From Isoetes taiwanensis (lineage: Eukaryota > Streptophyta > Lycopodiopsida > Isoetales > Isoetaceae): a stretch of DNA of 64,000 bases. The stretch spans positions 1,664,775-1,728,774 of the forward strand of contig JAJEKV010000125.1 in assembly GCA_021234155.1 (NCBI GenBank), given 5' to 3'. Position numbers and translations under genes: made by a program. Below the pieces are notes generated by a model. It ran no database searches. It had not been told where the DNA came from and was given only the letters and a program-made list of their open reading frames with translations. Below are positions 22,272-35,800 of this stretch, in pieces (position 1 is the stretch's first letter; every line of letters starts with the position of its first letter).

Positions 22272-24361
22272 ATGCCAAGGAGGCCAAGCAAACGAGGGCA
22301 GTGGACTGAAGAACAAATGGCAGATATCTTGGATGAGGTGAGTGAGTATGGTATATCTGTTAGAGAGGCATCTAGAAGGTCGGGAATCCCAGAATCAACA
22401 ATAAGGGACTGGCTGTATGGCCGTATAACTCACAAACAGACTAGTAATCCACAAATCCCCGACAACTCTACAAGAGGAAGAGTTAGTCAATTGGGCACCT
22501 CTCCGGCCGAAGCGTGGAATGGGGTTACACTCTCATTTGTCAAGGAAAGGCAGACCTGAGAAGGCTATGGAGGGGGCAACAAATTCCGGGTCCCGGGAGT
22601 AAATGGTGGAAGCTGTTCAAACAGAGGCATCCAGAGGTTACACTAAGAAGTGTAGAGACACTAGATGTGTCTCGCCAAGTAAGCTATGACACAAGAGAAT
22701 ACGGATAACTTCTATGCCGGGTGGAGACAAATCTATGACGAGTTCAATTTTTGGCCTCTAGGATCCGGAATGCCGATGAGACCCGCATCCAAGCCGGTAA
22801 GGTGAAGGGCATGAAGATCATAGGAAGGAAAGGGGAGCATAGGGTCAATGAGGTGGTCATGAACAATAGGGAGTGGGTGACCATTCCGGGTATGTGTAAA
22901 TGTCAAGGGTTTAGGATACCTAATTTGTATATATTCAAGGGTACACTGATGAGGCAAGATAACATTGCCGGATGTGAGGAAGGGGCAATTCAAAGTCGTG
23001 ACCCCTTCGGCTTGGATGATTCTGAGAATTGTTCAAGTCTTGGTTGTCACATTTTGTTGCTAGGGTTCCCGGTGGAGTATCTCCAACAAGGCCACATCCG
23101 ATAATATTGGATGGCCATGGCAGCCATGTGGAGTCGAAGTGATTTTGGCGACTAAGGAAATGGGCCTATATTTTGCCCTACTTCCAAAGACACACACATC
23201 ACATAGGTTACAACCTTTGATGTTGCATGCTTTGCACCATTCAAGGCGACTTTCAAGAGATTGAGATCTTCTTACATGGTTAGCAAAGGGAGGATGAATC
23301 AAGAGGGAGGACATTGCGTAGCTCATTTCACAGTGCGGTTGAATCGGCTGACCTAGCAACATCAAAGGTGGTTTAGAGCTACTGGGATTTGGCCATTCAA
23401 CTCGGACAAAGTTAAGCCAGGCCAGGAAAGTGGCAGGTTTGGAAGAGTGCCCATGGAGCAGATTATCCAAAGTGTGGGCCAGGAAAATGCAGCCAACTTG
23501 GAGGAGGAGGAATTGGAGCAATTCAACATGGCTGACTTGCATGCCTTATGGGAGGCACCACGCCCTGCTGGTGAGCATGGTGGCCAAGAGCCTATTGGAG
23601 TGCATCAACATGTAGTTGACAATGTGGACATTGAAAGACATGATGTGCATCCATCTCACCAAGAAGATGCACCAGATGGGGAACATCAGGCCATTGAGCA
23701 GACCTTACAACCTTCACAGCAACATGTGGTTCCACCTGCTGACATGGGAACAGCACATGCTTGTGTGCAGCTCCCTACAGAAGTGAGGACATCACAGGCC
23801 TGCATGCAACAATCTCAATCCTCGAGGGCAAGGAATCGAGGTGTAGTCCCAGACCTAAGTGGGAGGGTGCATATCTCTAGTGATGGCTTCTGTGAGGCCT
23901 TGGCTGCTGAGAGGTCTAGGAGAACTGAGGCAACAAGACTAAAGAATGAGCAAGTTGCAGCCAGGAAAACTCGAACTGCTAGAAGGAAATTGGAAAGACA
24001 GGAGGCCGCCAGAGAGCTCAAATGTAATAGGGAAGAGAGGGAAAATAGGAAGAAGGCTGATGCAGAATTTGAAGCCTCTATCGCTAGACTTAGGGCACTA
24101 ATGTACCCCTGTGGGCATCTCAAGAGTTGCGCCAGCCTTCTCTTTGAGAGACCAATGAATGATGAGGTAAGGAGCAAAAGGTTAGAGGTTAGAAGAAATG
24201 TAATGAGGACAAGGCAAGGGTTGAGTCCAATCAGGGATCCAATTTTGAGAACATCATTCAACATGGATCCTGGACTTCAGCAAGTTAGTGGATTGACCAC
24301 ACCAGTTACTAGTGATCATGCAGGTGACCAGGATAGTGAAGATGAAGTGAATGTTATGTAG
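22272..24361 (+). pseudogene. pogo/CENP-B-like transposase
   Basis: The ATG at 22272 starts a helix-turn-helix of the psq/CENP-B N type (QWTEEQMADILDEV, then SRRSGIPESTIRDWLYGRI). A frame-shifted second DNA-binding half follows (PGSKWWKLFKQRHPEV, about 22590-22640). The DDE core is visible: NADET with its Asp at 22775-22777, ILDGHGSHV with its Asp at 23110-23112, and TFDVACFAPFK with its Asp at 23219-23221. This order is that of the Tc1/mariner-pogo DDE_1 family. A GIWPFN motif near 23395 leads into an open C-terminal frame to 24361 of about 300 residues. That frame is Gln/Glu/Arg-rich with a predicted coiled coil (about 23900-24070) and is unusually long for the family. At least four frame breaks make the protein non-functional. 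Terminal repeats were not identified. Confidence 0.85.
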
Positions 24362-24519
24362 CCCGGAGGATACTCACCGTGCTTTCGGGAGATGCGAGTG
24401 AAGTTAGCATAGAAGGATTCCTCGCCGGGTCAGACCTGTCCCAAACTCAATTAGTACAATCAGGTCACCATTGAAGACCGGGACTTGGTCAACAGGGGAG
24501 GAGAGTCACAAAGAAGATG

Positions 24520-24797
24520 CGTGTATTGGCCCGGGAATTCCATGAGGTTGGATAATAAGGTTGGGTGAGTTATGCAAAGAAGACATTCGGACCCCCCAAA
24601 GATGGGGATAAGGCCATAGACAAAGCTAGGATCATTCGAGAAATGGTCGAAATAGGCGTGGAAAAGGACATAATCTCTCGGGCCAAAGGAATGGATGTGG
24701 AGTTTGCAAAAACCTGGAGGGCAAATATGTCTGAAGGGTCAGTACCAACACCAAGATTCGAAGAGGGAAACACTTTCACTAACCAGGTGTGTTAAGT
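24520..24797 (+). CDS. Hypothetical ORF downstream of the pogo transposase
   Basis: The frame reads KKMRVLAREFHEVG at about 24512 and, after a break, SYAKKTFGPPKDGDKAIDKA through NTFTNQVC to a TAA ending at 24795. The composition is that of real coding sequence with charged helices. I do not recognise a family. It follows the transposase on the same strand, so it may be a second ORF or a terminal exon of that element, or an unrelated gene piece. Confidence 0.3.
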
Positions 24798-24799
24798 CT

Positions 24800-26820
24800 A
24801 CAACAGGAGCTTAATAGAACTAGCATTTCTGATACAATTCTAACATCTAACATTTGCACATGGCAGGAAGCTGAAGACAGTGACGAGACCATAGATGAGA
24901 CCTTAGACAACTAAGGTAGCAGCACTTGTAGCAGCAACACAACATTAAATATGAAAGCAAATATTATTTGCATTGTATATTTAAGTTTGATAAATTGGTC
25001 TAACATTAAAATCAGTTCTCATGACATGTAATACAGCAAACATTGGTCTTCAAATGGAGGGGATCATCAGCCCAATTTGGAAAGTTCTGTTGCATTTGTA
25101 AATGAAAACTGTGTTAAGACAATAACTCAAGGGAATCATCATATTCATTTCAAAGAAGCCCGAGGGCTGATACAAAAGTTGGCACTAAGGCCCATCACAA
25201 AAATGCCTGACCTGCAGGCCACATTGTACATCAAAACAGCAGGCAGGTGAGGGAAGCTTATCAGCCAAAAAAGAGGAGGTGAAGAAATGAGGTCGTCCAG
25301 TGGAGCCATTGCGAGCATAAGGCCGGAAGCAATCAATGATCAACCGTGGCTCAAAAGAACGCAATCATCCTCACTAACCACAACTGGCAAGTGGATGAGG
25401 TCGGGCCACAAGCCCTTTCAACTTGGGTTGCAATCTCCCGAGATACCTCAACATGTGGTTGATGCTACAAAGACGGGTAAACCTCAACAGTGTGACGAGG
25501 CAATTACGAATTGTAAAGAAAATCGGAGTTGTTGAAGTCGCGTTCGAACCGGGACCGGGAACATTACTCATGGGTGGTGAGGACGTTTGCCGAGATGGGT
25601 CCCTCTCCCCGCCGGACCTAAAGGTGTCCGTGTCGGGCCGATCCGAAAGCTTGTGCGCCGTGCTTGATCCATGTTCTTCGGGCCGCCAATGCAAGAAAAA
25701 CATGTTTAAATTAAACCGTAAACATCCAAAACATGTCAAGAGGTAGCGGTTTCCGCCGCGCTGCGGCCGGTTCGATGGAGCTAATGAAGAATACCGAGAA
25801 TGTTGTCATGCGAAAAACTAACTCAGAATTTAAAGAACGATCTAATGATGGTTCTAGCGCCGCCCGATCAAGCCGATATCCAAAAGGCTTCGCTTTAATG
25901 ATCTAACCCTCCCATTGCAGCCGGTCCCGCAATTTAGGGGCTTAATCGACACGCAGAATTAGGGAAGGGTTTTAAGGATTGAGGCCGGAAATCGGCTAAG
26001 GTGGGCCGCAGATCCGCTACCCTAGGGCTGATAGTCGGGCAAACCGTGAGGGCTTAGGGGGCCCTCGCATGACGATAAGGGTGTAATCGTGGAAGGCACT
26101 CATTATTGCACCGCCTCAATTAGCGGGAGACCTGACCACGACGTAATGTTAATTGTCATGTCGGCTTGGCACGGTCGGCGCCATAGCTGGTCCAGAAGGT
26201 CCGGGCGACGGCAGTTCAAAGGATTTTTAATGAGGCCATCGAATTAACGACGGGAGCCTAGACCCCCTCCCCTACCAAGATGCCATAACTTCTCAACCTT
26301 TGGCGATTTTAGGAAAAATTTGTTCTACAAAGTTGTAGTCCGTGCCATTAGGTACTCAAAACACCGGGCGGACGACAAAGCGCCAAGAATTGTGTCTCGA
26401 TCTACAAGTGTTTGCCTCTTTGCGCGCAAAACATGGCTTACCATACCCTATAGAATAGAATAGAATAGAATACATTAATGTCCCTTGTGCCATGAGGCCC
26501 CGGACTTGTGTAGCATGGGCGAGCTCCCTAAAAAGGGTGCTACTAGCACATCACGCCATTTATTATGTAGCCTTTTCTGAAGGCTGACTTTTTCTTTTTT
26601 TAATACCAAAGATCCCGCTTTTATCTCGGCTTCATGGCCGCGGCAAAGGATGCGTCGTTATCAATCGCTTTTAGTGAACATTTTGTATGGGGTTTTATGA
26701 CCCGCTTTGTATGGATTATATTACTTAACCCTCTTTCACGCGGTACTTTTTATGTCTTATCAACATTCTCCTCAATCGGCCCCGCCAAATCCGGCGATTC
26801 TCAAGTATTGTCATCGTAAT
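24800..26820. other. About 2 kb without a recognised gene
   Basis: From about 25150 the base composition becomes GC-richer. ORFs of 80-120 codons on both strands at 25287-25746 overlap one another and match nothing I know. A short (TAGAA)n run is at about 26451-26472. The GC-rich block 25500-26550 may be a diverged repeat. Confidence 0.35.
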
Positions 26821-26829
26821 GTAGACCGT

Positions 26830-27505
26830 TCCCCATCTTATACTCTCAGACTTGTCTCTCGATGTCTCCGTAGATCGGGCAATCGCTAATCATGTGGTTC
26901 TCATCCTCTATTCCCCATCGCCACAGCATTCTCGTGATATCCCGGCCCTCCTTGTCTATCCCTCTCCACTTGTCTTTTTTCGATTCTTAGATCATGACTT
27001 CCCATCCCGAATCTAGCCGCAATGTCTCTTCTGCTTTTTCCCAAAGGTGTTATCTCGATACATCTGGTGTCCTATTTGCTGATCCGGGTTGAAAACCCGC
27101 ATGAAACAGCCGCCTTGGGACCGTAGGCCTTGCAACCCACGCCTCGTGGGGCTGTCGCCCATTCCTCATTCCACCGCCCCTCTTCAATAGGGTCGCCAAA
27201 TTTAATCCCATTTCTCCGGGTCCAAATTGCCACATCTTTAAACCATCCACTTCCCGCGGAGGATGTGTGATTTTTGCCGATTCGGTAATTGCAATCTCGA
27301 TGCTTTCCTTGAATGTCTCCCTGCATTGTCCCCCGATCAGGTACCTTATGGTTCTCTCCCATGCTCTCACCTCCATTGGTTTTTGCCCCGCTTCGAGGAC
27401 CATGATTGTTAGTGGCGATTTGTCATACCCCCACCTCGCTCCCTGCCATTGCCTAAGAATTCCTTCCTCTTTTTCCCACTTTCTCTCGCTAGGTCTGGCC
27501 CCCAT
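26830..27505 (-). pseudogene. LINE ORF2 C-terminal fragment
   Basis: The minus-strand frame 27050-27505 (KWEKEEGILRQWQGARWGYD, RAWERTIRYLIGG) looks like the region after the RT domain of a non-LTR retrotransposon. Downstream in another frame, WRWGIEDENHMISDCPIYGDI at about 26850-26920 matches the His/Cys motif (C...EDENH...CP) at the end of such ORF2 proteins. Frame breaks separate the pieces. Assignment to a LINE clade is not possible from this alone. Confidence 0.45.
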
Positions 27506-28249
27506 GCTTTCTCGCCTTCACATACCGGGTGGCTACCATCAGATCAATAAGTAGCATTTGATGTCCCGGCCAATTATTCTCGCTTCATGTAAAAGTTCTT
27601 CATGTTGAAGTAACTCCCTATAGCTGATTGGAACTCGGCCAGCTCCTTTGGCCCATTTCCTGCACTCATGTGCATCATACCCTAGATATCCTCAGATTCC
27701 GCTGTTTCCTCTATGTCTTTTTCCTTATATCCAAGGGTCTATGTCCTGTTCTTATGACCAAATATGGTTTAACGCTATGACCAAATATGGCCATTCTACA
27801 ACTAACCGAGGTATAATGATGCAATGTTCTAAAAAGATGGAAGGCGGACTTTGAAATCCCCCACTACTAGGCTAAGGGTATGATCACATGTTCCCCGCCA
27901 ATATAAAGTTCGCCAATTGTAATTCAGCCCTTACTCAACCACATTGTGCCACGTGGCAACAATTCTTACGTAAATGTCACTAAGTTTTGTAACTAAAAAG
28001 CGGACGATCAGCTTAAAGTTGTTTACTAATTTAGTTTCATGAATCACTCCCCGATTTACTTGACATTCCGTTGTTTTACTAGATGATTTCAAGATTTTAC
28101 CAGATATTTTAGCCTGAATTGCAGCTAACCGAACTTCAAGTTTCAATCATTTCCTTCGCATATCTTCCACAGCAAAATTACAAGTAGAAGGACATTCTTA
28201 TATACAGAAAAAATCTCTGTTCATGCCTGTTTTCTTTTTTTTTTTTGAG

Positions 28250-28720
28250 GGTCACATGATGCCCTCAACATTTAGCATTTCCATGTCATTTCCACATATG
28301 GAAAAATTTCTACCTATGAAAAAAGTGAAAAACAATAGCAAGAATTTAGACAAAGGGAACAAGAGATCCAAACCAAACATGGGAGACAACCAAGATCAAC
28401 TGCAGAAAAAAGGTGGAACAACCAATATAATAGAGCTTCAAGAAAAGCAGATCTTTCTATTGTGGAGGACCACATCTTAAAGTAGGCTGCCCAAAATTAA
28501 ATGCAAAAGGGGACCAGAATGACTGAGAGAGTCGCTGTGAGCTAAAGGATCAAGGCAGAATAGATTATAGACCAAATCCTCGTCGCAATAGACCCTCGAC
28601 CCAAGTGTTTCAAATAGAAGAACTTCCTACCAAATCCAAGGACCAAGACTAATAAGCAAGTTGCATTTGTGGATGAAGTTCAAAAGGAAAAGGCGAAGCT
28701 ACAGATTGCCTACTTAAAGT
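28250..28720 (+). pseudogene. Retroelement gag fragment with degenerate zinc knuckle
   Basis: At 28452-28493 the frame reads SFYCGGPHLKVGCPKL. This resembles a CX2CX3HX4C gag knuckle in which the first Cys has become Ser. Lys- and Gln-rich flanks are typical of gag. No pol sequence adjoins it. Confidence 0.35.
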
Positions 28721-28850
28721 AGTTTTAGTTAAGTAGTTAATTTTGTAGCTCCTTGGAGGAGACAGGTAAATTCTTAGGAATAATCTTGTTTGTAGTATAT
28801 TTTTGAAGACAACAAATTATGTTTGTAGCATCATTGTTGATCTTCTTGTC

Positions 28851-29019
<169 letters not shown>

Positions 29020-29119
29020 GCGGACTTGATTATTTTTAATTGTGGATTCAACTAGAGTTGCAACCATGGACTTGGCTGTGTTAATTTGCCATATATTTTC
29101 TTGACCGAGAATGATCAAT

Positions 29120-30090
29120 CCCAAAAAGGGAAGGAATTGATATGGTGGTGCTCGAGGAAGTGGTTGTGGGGAGCGCGAGAAAGAGAAAGAAAGTCCAAAT
29201 AAGCTAAACCGTTGTACGAATGCTATTATGTTTTGGCTTTAGATATAAAAATGCATAACGTGTCACAAGAAACTTACGCAGCATCACCAAAGATTCCAAC
29301 CTGAGACCTTTTGATGGATATAATTTGCAAAATTTATGGAAAAGTGCTTAGATCTGCCTACAGGCAATACTGCAGAACAAACATTTAAAACTTTTTGGAT
29401 GAACTATGAATCATGCCCATGAAAATTATCTAAATTACATTGTTGTATGGAAGTTACATTATTAATGGACTTTATATAAGTTAAAATAAGACAATGGTCT
29501 TTGTTTAAATATTGAAGGGAATGCACGTAGAAAAAGGCAAGCTATATTCTATTTTAAAAAGGCTCGTCAATTTATCTTGGAAGGATCAACCTTTTTAACA
29601 AAAGGTCGTGCAACAATAAATAAGGTTGCATATTAAACTCCCGTTTGAAGATTCTCTTCTAAAAAACATATTAATTATTTGAAATGGCTATTTTGTGGGT
29701 TAAGTCCACAAACTCATGGTGATAATATGTGCTATTTTAGCCCCAATTTTTTTTTTACCGCTGTGTCAATATATCAAACGCTTGAAATGGCAACTTTAGG
29801 GGTTAAGTTCAAAACATTAAGGTGATTACGATTTATTATATGCTATTTCAACTACATTTATATTTTTCCCCACCGGGCACGATAAAAAGAGGTTTAATTT
29901 GTAATAAATCATAGGCTAAATTACTTAACATTAAAATGTAGAAAGTGCAAGATGGTCACAAGTTAAATTATTTAACATTAAATGTAAAGTGCAAGGCGGA
30001 AAAAGAAGTAAACATAAAGTTTTGTGGTGTGATGAAAAAGTAAATCACCAAGACATGCTAAACTGTTTTAGGGAGGTTGCCCACAAGACT
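29120..30090. other. AT-rich spacer with short direct duplications
   Basis: No gene is seen. Two diverged copies of a segment of about 70 bp (TTGAAATGGC...GGGTTAAGT) lie at about 29675-29740 and 29780-29850. Two copies of a segment of about 50 bp containing TAACATTAAA and GTAAAGTGCAAG-like sequence lie at about 29905-29995. Confidence 0.5.
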
Positions 30091-30099
30091 TTATGTTTA

Positions 30100-30375
30100 T
30101 GTTATTCCGTAATAGAACCTTGCACACTCTTATGCTATTTCGAAATAGAACCTTGCACTCTTAGTGTATTCCGAAATACAAATGTGCACTCTTATCGTAT
30201 TCCGGAATGTAAATGCACACTCTTATTGTATTCTGAAATACAAAACACACTCTTATTGTATTCCGTAATACAAATCCCTTTGCACTCTTATCCTATTCCG
30301 TAATACAAATCAAAATCTATATTTTCATAGGCTATTCGGAATAGATCCTTGCATCCGGAATACAAATCAAAAGCC
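30100..30375. repeat. Degenerate tandem repeat of a near-palindrome, TATTCCGNAATA
   Basis: About nine copies of a 12-16 bp palindrome-like core (GTATTCCGGAATAC and variants such as CTATTTCGAAATAG and GTATTCCGTAATAC) are spaced roughly 25-35 bp apart and linked by TGCACTCTTAT-like sequence. Further copies of the same core occur at about 32119 and, twice, at about 38655-38690. It does not encode protein. Confidence 0.8.
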
Positions 30376-30589
30376 ATGTTTTTGAATCACCTACACAATG
30401 AAAACAATGATGCCTGTGATGATGCCACAAAAAAAGAATGATGCTTGTATTAATGGCGCCCGATTGGAGACCGCCTTTTAACATAAAAAACTCAAGCCTA
30501 TGATATCCATAACTTGCCTCAAGAAAAGCCTCCCATGTCCCGACCAAATAACAAAGAGAGAAATATGCAAAAGAAACTTAAACTAGCGT

Positions 30590-30890
30590 AACCAAAGATG
30601 TTGAACTAGCATATGTAAATCCAGAAAATTGTAGAATAAAACAAGCACATTTATTGTGTTTTGAAGAATCCATTTGCTGCTTCTCTGTAAAAATGGAAGG
30701 CAAATCCATGCCATAGCTTTACTGCCATAACAAGCATAGCCAGCATACTCAAAGGGAGTCTTGCCTTCAAAGTCTGCTAAATTTACTAACAAACCCTCTG
30801 AAAACTCTTTAGTACTGCACAACTTACTCACAATCCCTTTTGCTTTAATGTAAATATAGTTCCCCAGTGCAACATTGTCCTGTTGGAGAT
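30590..30890 (-). pseudogene. Possible ankyrin-type exon fragment
   Basis: The minus-strand frame contains DNVALGNYIYIKAKGIV and then NLADFEGKTPFEYAGYACYG. The latter resembles part of an ankyrin repeat (D.EGKTP...A). A CAG precedes GACAATGTT at about 30890 and could be a splice acceptor. Only one exon-like piece is visible, so this is tentative. Confidence 0.25.
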
Positions 30891-30899
30891 CCTTCCTTT

Positions 30900-32138
30900 A
30901 CCATTCATAAACTCAAATAGTTTGCTTTTTGTCACGATCAACGGCGAGTATGTTGGAAGAAAACAAAAAAGAATTATTGGCTAAATATTGAATGTGCATT
31001 TAGGCCCCAATAATTAACTTCTGTATCTTAACTAACTTCTACATATTAAGAAGGTGCAGAAGTAGTTTAGGTGGAGGGTCACCAATAATGGAAGAAGCAA
31101 GCAAGTTGGATGCTCTGAACTCCTTCTTACAAGATGTATGGCAGTAAACAAGAGTAAATTCCAAACAATAGTATTGGGCAGTAGTTCAAATCACTTTTCC
31201 CACATTGATATAGATAAAATTAGAGTACAAAGTACGTTTGCATGTTTAAACTTTAAATAGCATTTGGAAGTGCATGCATGCTCAACAACATATGCTTTTA
31301 TTCTCTTTATATACTATGTAAACTGCCTTTCTTGTGCAGCATGCAGATGAAATTTGAAAGCTCTATTATTCATGTTCCATCTTGTTTCTGTTATTTTTTT
31401 CAGTACCCAGTTTACATGTCCATTTTTTCAACTTGTAATCCTAATGAGCCATTCTCATACCAATTATCTATTGCCTTCGCTTAGATATCTTAATATAAAC
31501 TGCCATATGCAGCCTCTATTCTTGCTCTTAGGTCCAGCTTCCATTATTGAGTACACGTCATAATTAGAACAGTATCATATCCTGACATGTCAAAAAGAAT
31601 TGGTGTTGCCATCATGAGCCTTACGTTGGTCCAGCAAAAGATTTGCTTACTTATGGCTTCCAAAACAAACTAAAACTATATAAGCCCAGTGGGCTACAAT
31701 ATCATGTATCTTCAAGCAAAAAACAAAGGTATCATGCACAAACCTCTAACTGGGCCGGATGATTCATGCCTCATTTAAATGAGAAGCCACAAATCTGGCA
31801 AAAGCTTGAGAAAATAATCATCTTTGCCACATCGTCACAAATTTTGAGAAACTTTAAATCAAGATCGAATCTAACTCTAGCCGCCATCAAAGAACTGTGG
31901 TACGCACCATCATGCCATGAAGAATGAAAATGGCTAAGTACTAGTGCAAAGGATATTTGAAGGCGATGCAAACAAAGGGCTAATGAAGTTAAAACTATAG
32001 ACCATTGCCATCGCCGACCAAATAGTAGCGCAACCCTAGAGAAAGATCGCCAGAGCAAAATCGAAAAAAAAACACGCCCCTCGTCTCTCAAAAACAAAAC
32101 GTATTCGAATATAAAGTGTATTCCGTAATATATTTTCT
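30900..32138. other. No gene recognised
   Basis: Short hydrophobic ORFs only, including a 108-codon minus-strand ORF at 31771-32097 with no family resemblance. A TATTCCGTAATA core at about 32119 lies next to the poly(T) tract that marks the LINE end. Confidence 0.4.
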
Positions 32139-32876
32139 ATTTTTTTTTTTGATAGAAGGGGACTTTTAATTACTCAATAAAGGTAGTAGTATTTGTGTCC
32201 GTAAGAAACCTTACCATTGACAAAAAAAGACAAAGATGAATAACATAATCTAAGAACTTGAACTAGGCCATCGCCACAACAAAGAAAATTCCCAAAGACT
32301 TGTTTAGAACTATAAGTACCAGAAAGTAACCCATATGACCATATATATATATTGTTGTGAGTCGCATAATAACTACAACGAAAACTCGCGATTAAACCGA
32401 TGTCAAGCAAAGACTTACATTCAAAAATGGTTGTACTCAGACACCTATCTTCTTCGCCTTCTTCTTTTACCAAATTTCTTCCTTAAATTCAAACCCAGCT
32501 ACTCTTCACCGCTTTCAAACCGTGATGCTTTCTTGCGGCGCGCCTCTTCCAAAGAAATAGAGATCGTAAGGATAACGTGGATATGTTTGTCCAAATGGAT
32601 GTAAGCAATGAGCCAAAGCATATGAAAGTCCATTTCCCCGAATTATTAGTACCCTCGAGACAAATCTACCCAAATGAAAATGGTAGCTATTCCTAAAGGC
32701 GCAGAATTGATCCAATTCCACATAAAGTTACCGAAAAAAAAGAGAAGGATGTCTAGGATCCAAGCCTGATAACCATCTTGCAAAATTCTATTGAATCTTT
32801 CTACCATAACGGGCAGGTTTGGAGGAGGCCTATGATGACCAAGGATAGCAAGTTGAACCCAAGCTTCATTCAGATG

Positions 32877-35800
32877 TCAACTGAGGGTGGCCATCAAGCA
32901 ATCCCTCACAAGAGATTCAATAAATCTCAGAATCCAAATACTCGCCGTAAGGGAGATGAGTATATTTGCACTTAAAGAAATTGAATGACCAACATAAGAA
33001 CCAAAAGCAAGCCATTTCCTGTCAAACGAGTCTCCTTTCTTAGACCTATGGGACATAGCACAAGTAGCTAAATCAAACATGAACATCATTTTTAAAGCAC
33101 TCATATTCCTCTTCCCTATTGTAATTGCATTCCTATACTTCCAGATACACCAAATGGCAATTTGTTTTGAGTGTTTAGAAAGACATTTCTCCCCTGTGTA
33201 ACTACAAGGAGAGTCGGGTGAACTCAAGCCTATACCAGCAGACCTTGTGATATTCCCAAGCCAAGTCCGTAGGGGACCAACTTGGGACACTTGAAAATGT
33301 GCATGGTAGATTCATGTGTTCCTTCAGAAAGGTCACAGTTGTATCAAGGTTGGGGAAATGAATTTTGAAGCCCTGTTCTTGAGATAACATTTGGAAGGGA
33401 TAGCCATGTGCAAAACAAGCCAAGCAAAAAGTTGAATCTTAGGCCGACAAAGAAGTTTTCCAAAGACTCTTTTAAGATCCTCACAAATTCATTAGGGGCT
33501 ATGTTCCACTTGAGAGGTAGCTTGTTAGATTTGGCTGTAGAGATCTCTTTATAAGTCTTGGAGACACTGTAATTCTTAATATTCCCTTGGATCCAGTTGG
33601 GGACATCTCGTGAGAATGCATTGATTCACCCATTAATGCAAGAAAGAATATGCTTATAAATCATCTTTCTACGTGTGGGAGCAGCATTTGTTAATCTCTT
33701 CCCGTGTTCTCCATCGAAAGTACCATTCCAAATATCATTGAGGATTGAGATCCCCGCATTTTCCACTTTCTATAAGATTTAGGTGTTCTTCAGCTAGACA
33801 AGAATAATCATTTTTTGCCAGTAGAGGTGACCAGAAAATAGAGAAAGCACCATTCTCTTGACACATTTGCTTGTGATCAAAAGTTGGTGCTGCTTTGTTC
33901 CAGGCTTTGAATAGATTCCTCATCAAGTTGGAAATATTAGGACCAAATTTTAAAATCATGAAAGATAGAGTCGTAAGTTGTGCTTGCAATTTCTCCTATT
34001 GAAAGGCATGCTTTTATTGATCCAAGATTTGATAAACTCCATAGCAGTGAGAATTGAAACCATTAATTGCCTTCCAAATGAATTTTGCACCTAAAGCCCT
34101 CGAAAGCATGATGAAACAGTGGATTTGCAACCCAAACCACCTTGTTCTTTATCGTGAGCTAGCTCACTCCAATTAAGAAGATGCATACACCGACCATATA
34201 AAGTCTCTAACACATCTTTCTATAAGGTTATAAGAATTTTGTCAAAGAATGAGGATGCATTTAAAAATACACATGAGTACTAGCAAGAATTGAATTGGCA
34301 ATGATGACTCTTTCCCGCCTCTAGAGAGGGATTTCACCGATACCACAAACCTTCTTTTTGATTCTCATTGATGATGGGGTCCCAAGCACCCTTGGGCGTA
34401 ATGGTTTATAGCAAGAGGGAGTCCTAGTAAGGTGATGCTATCATTAGGGCCCACAATATTAATACCTCTAGTATTCAGAGAAGGGTCAGGGTCATCCCAT
34501 AGAATAGAACATTTATCCAGGTTCAAATAGACACCTTAAGTCGCATCAAAAAGTTCAATACATTCAAAAATCTATCAAGGACCTCATTGTCACTTTTAGC
34601 ATGATGAAAGTGTCAATGATATTGCAACATAGTAATTTGCTTTTGAGATCCGTGCATTTGGAGGCCAATGATCCGGGTTGTTAGCCCGCAGACAAAAAGA
34701 TGAGCCTAGCCAATATTTCAGCCCACAAGAAGAAAGAGATATGGTGCCAAAGGACACCCTTGTCTCACCCCTCTTTTAATAGGAAAGAATTATGTAGGGG
34801 AACCATTGATAGCAAGAGCAGAATAGGCATTGTTGCTGAGCCCGAGAATTCTTTGGATAAGATCAGGGTGAATGCCTACACAATCCATGGCATGCTCCAA
34901 AAAGTTCCAATTGATGCAATCATACGCTCTTTTAAAATCTAATTTAAGCAAGAGACAGCTTTTGGTTAGAAAGCTTATTCCAAAGTGGAGGGCCTCATTG
35001 GCTGCAAATATAATTGTCTAGAATGAATCTTTTAGGCAGAAAGGCTGATTGACAGTTAGAAATAGTACTTTGAAGGTGAGCCTTAATTCTGTCTGCAATG
35101 ATTTTAGCAATCATCTTATAAGTAGTATTGATCAAGGAAATTGGTCTCCAGTCATTTATAGCAGAGGGGTTACTTTTCTTAGGAATAAGAGCAATCATGC
35201 TAGAGGTATAAGCCGGGTGGAGATCCATTGCATGCCGTAAACCCTTTAATGAAGGTACACTGTGTCTTGTTTAAGGATATCCCAAAATTCAATGTAAAAC
35301 TCTCGCAGAAGTCCATCCGCCCCGGGTTTTGCCATGTTTCATGTTGGTAATGGACTTGAAAATCTCTCTTTCCGAGGGACAATTAAGGACATCACTGGAC
35401 ATTGTCTGAGTGTGCTGGATAGAGCTAAAAATATGCAATTGAGCATCAATCATACTATCGTTCTGGTTATCTTCACTGAAAAGTTTCCTGTATTTTGCAA
35501 TAAAAAGGCTCCTTATGGCTTGATCGCCAAGAATGGTATTCCCATTGTCAATGGCATTGTTGATTACTCTCTCGCTTTGCTTTCTTAAAGAAAAAACCCG
35601 AGGAAGAGTTATCAAGCTCCTTTGCATAGGAGATTTTAGCTTTTAGGGCCATACCTCTAACCTGATATTCCTCCAATATTTTAATTTGCAGTTCAAGACT
35701 GTTCTCTTCCTCATGCAAATTAATATTGTTATAGTCCAAAGATAATCTTTTGTCTAACTTCCTTGATTTGATTGAAGAGATCGCTCCTAATCAATTCCCT

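Noticed and set aside
23060-23542. 160-codon minus-strand ORF
   Set aside because: It is antisense to the recognisable pogo transposase DDE region.
23815-24264. 149-codon minus-strand ORF
   Set aside because: It is antisense to the open C-terminal frame of the pogo transposase.
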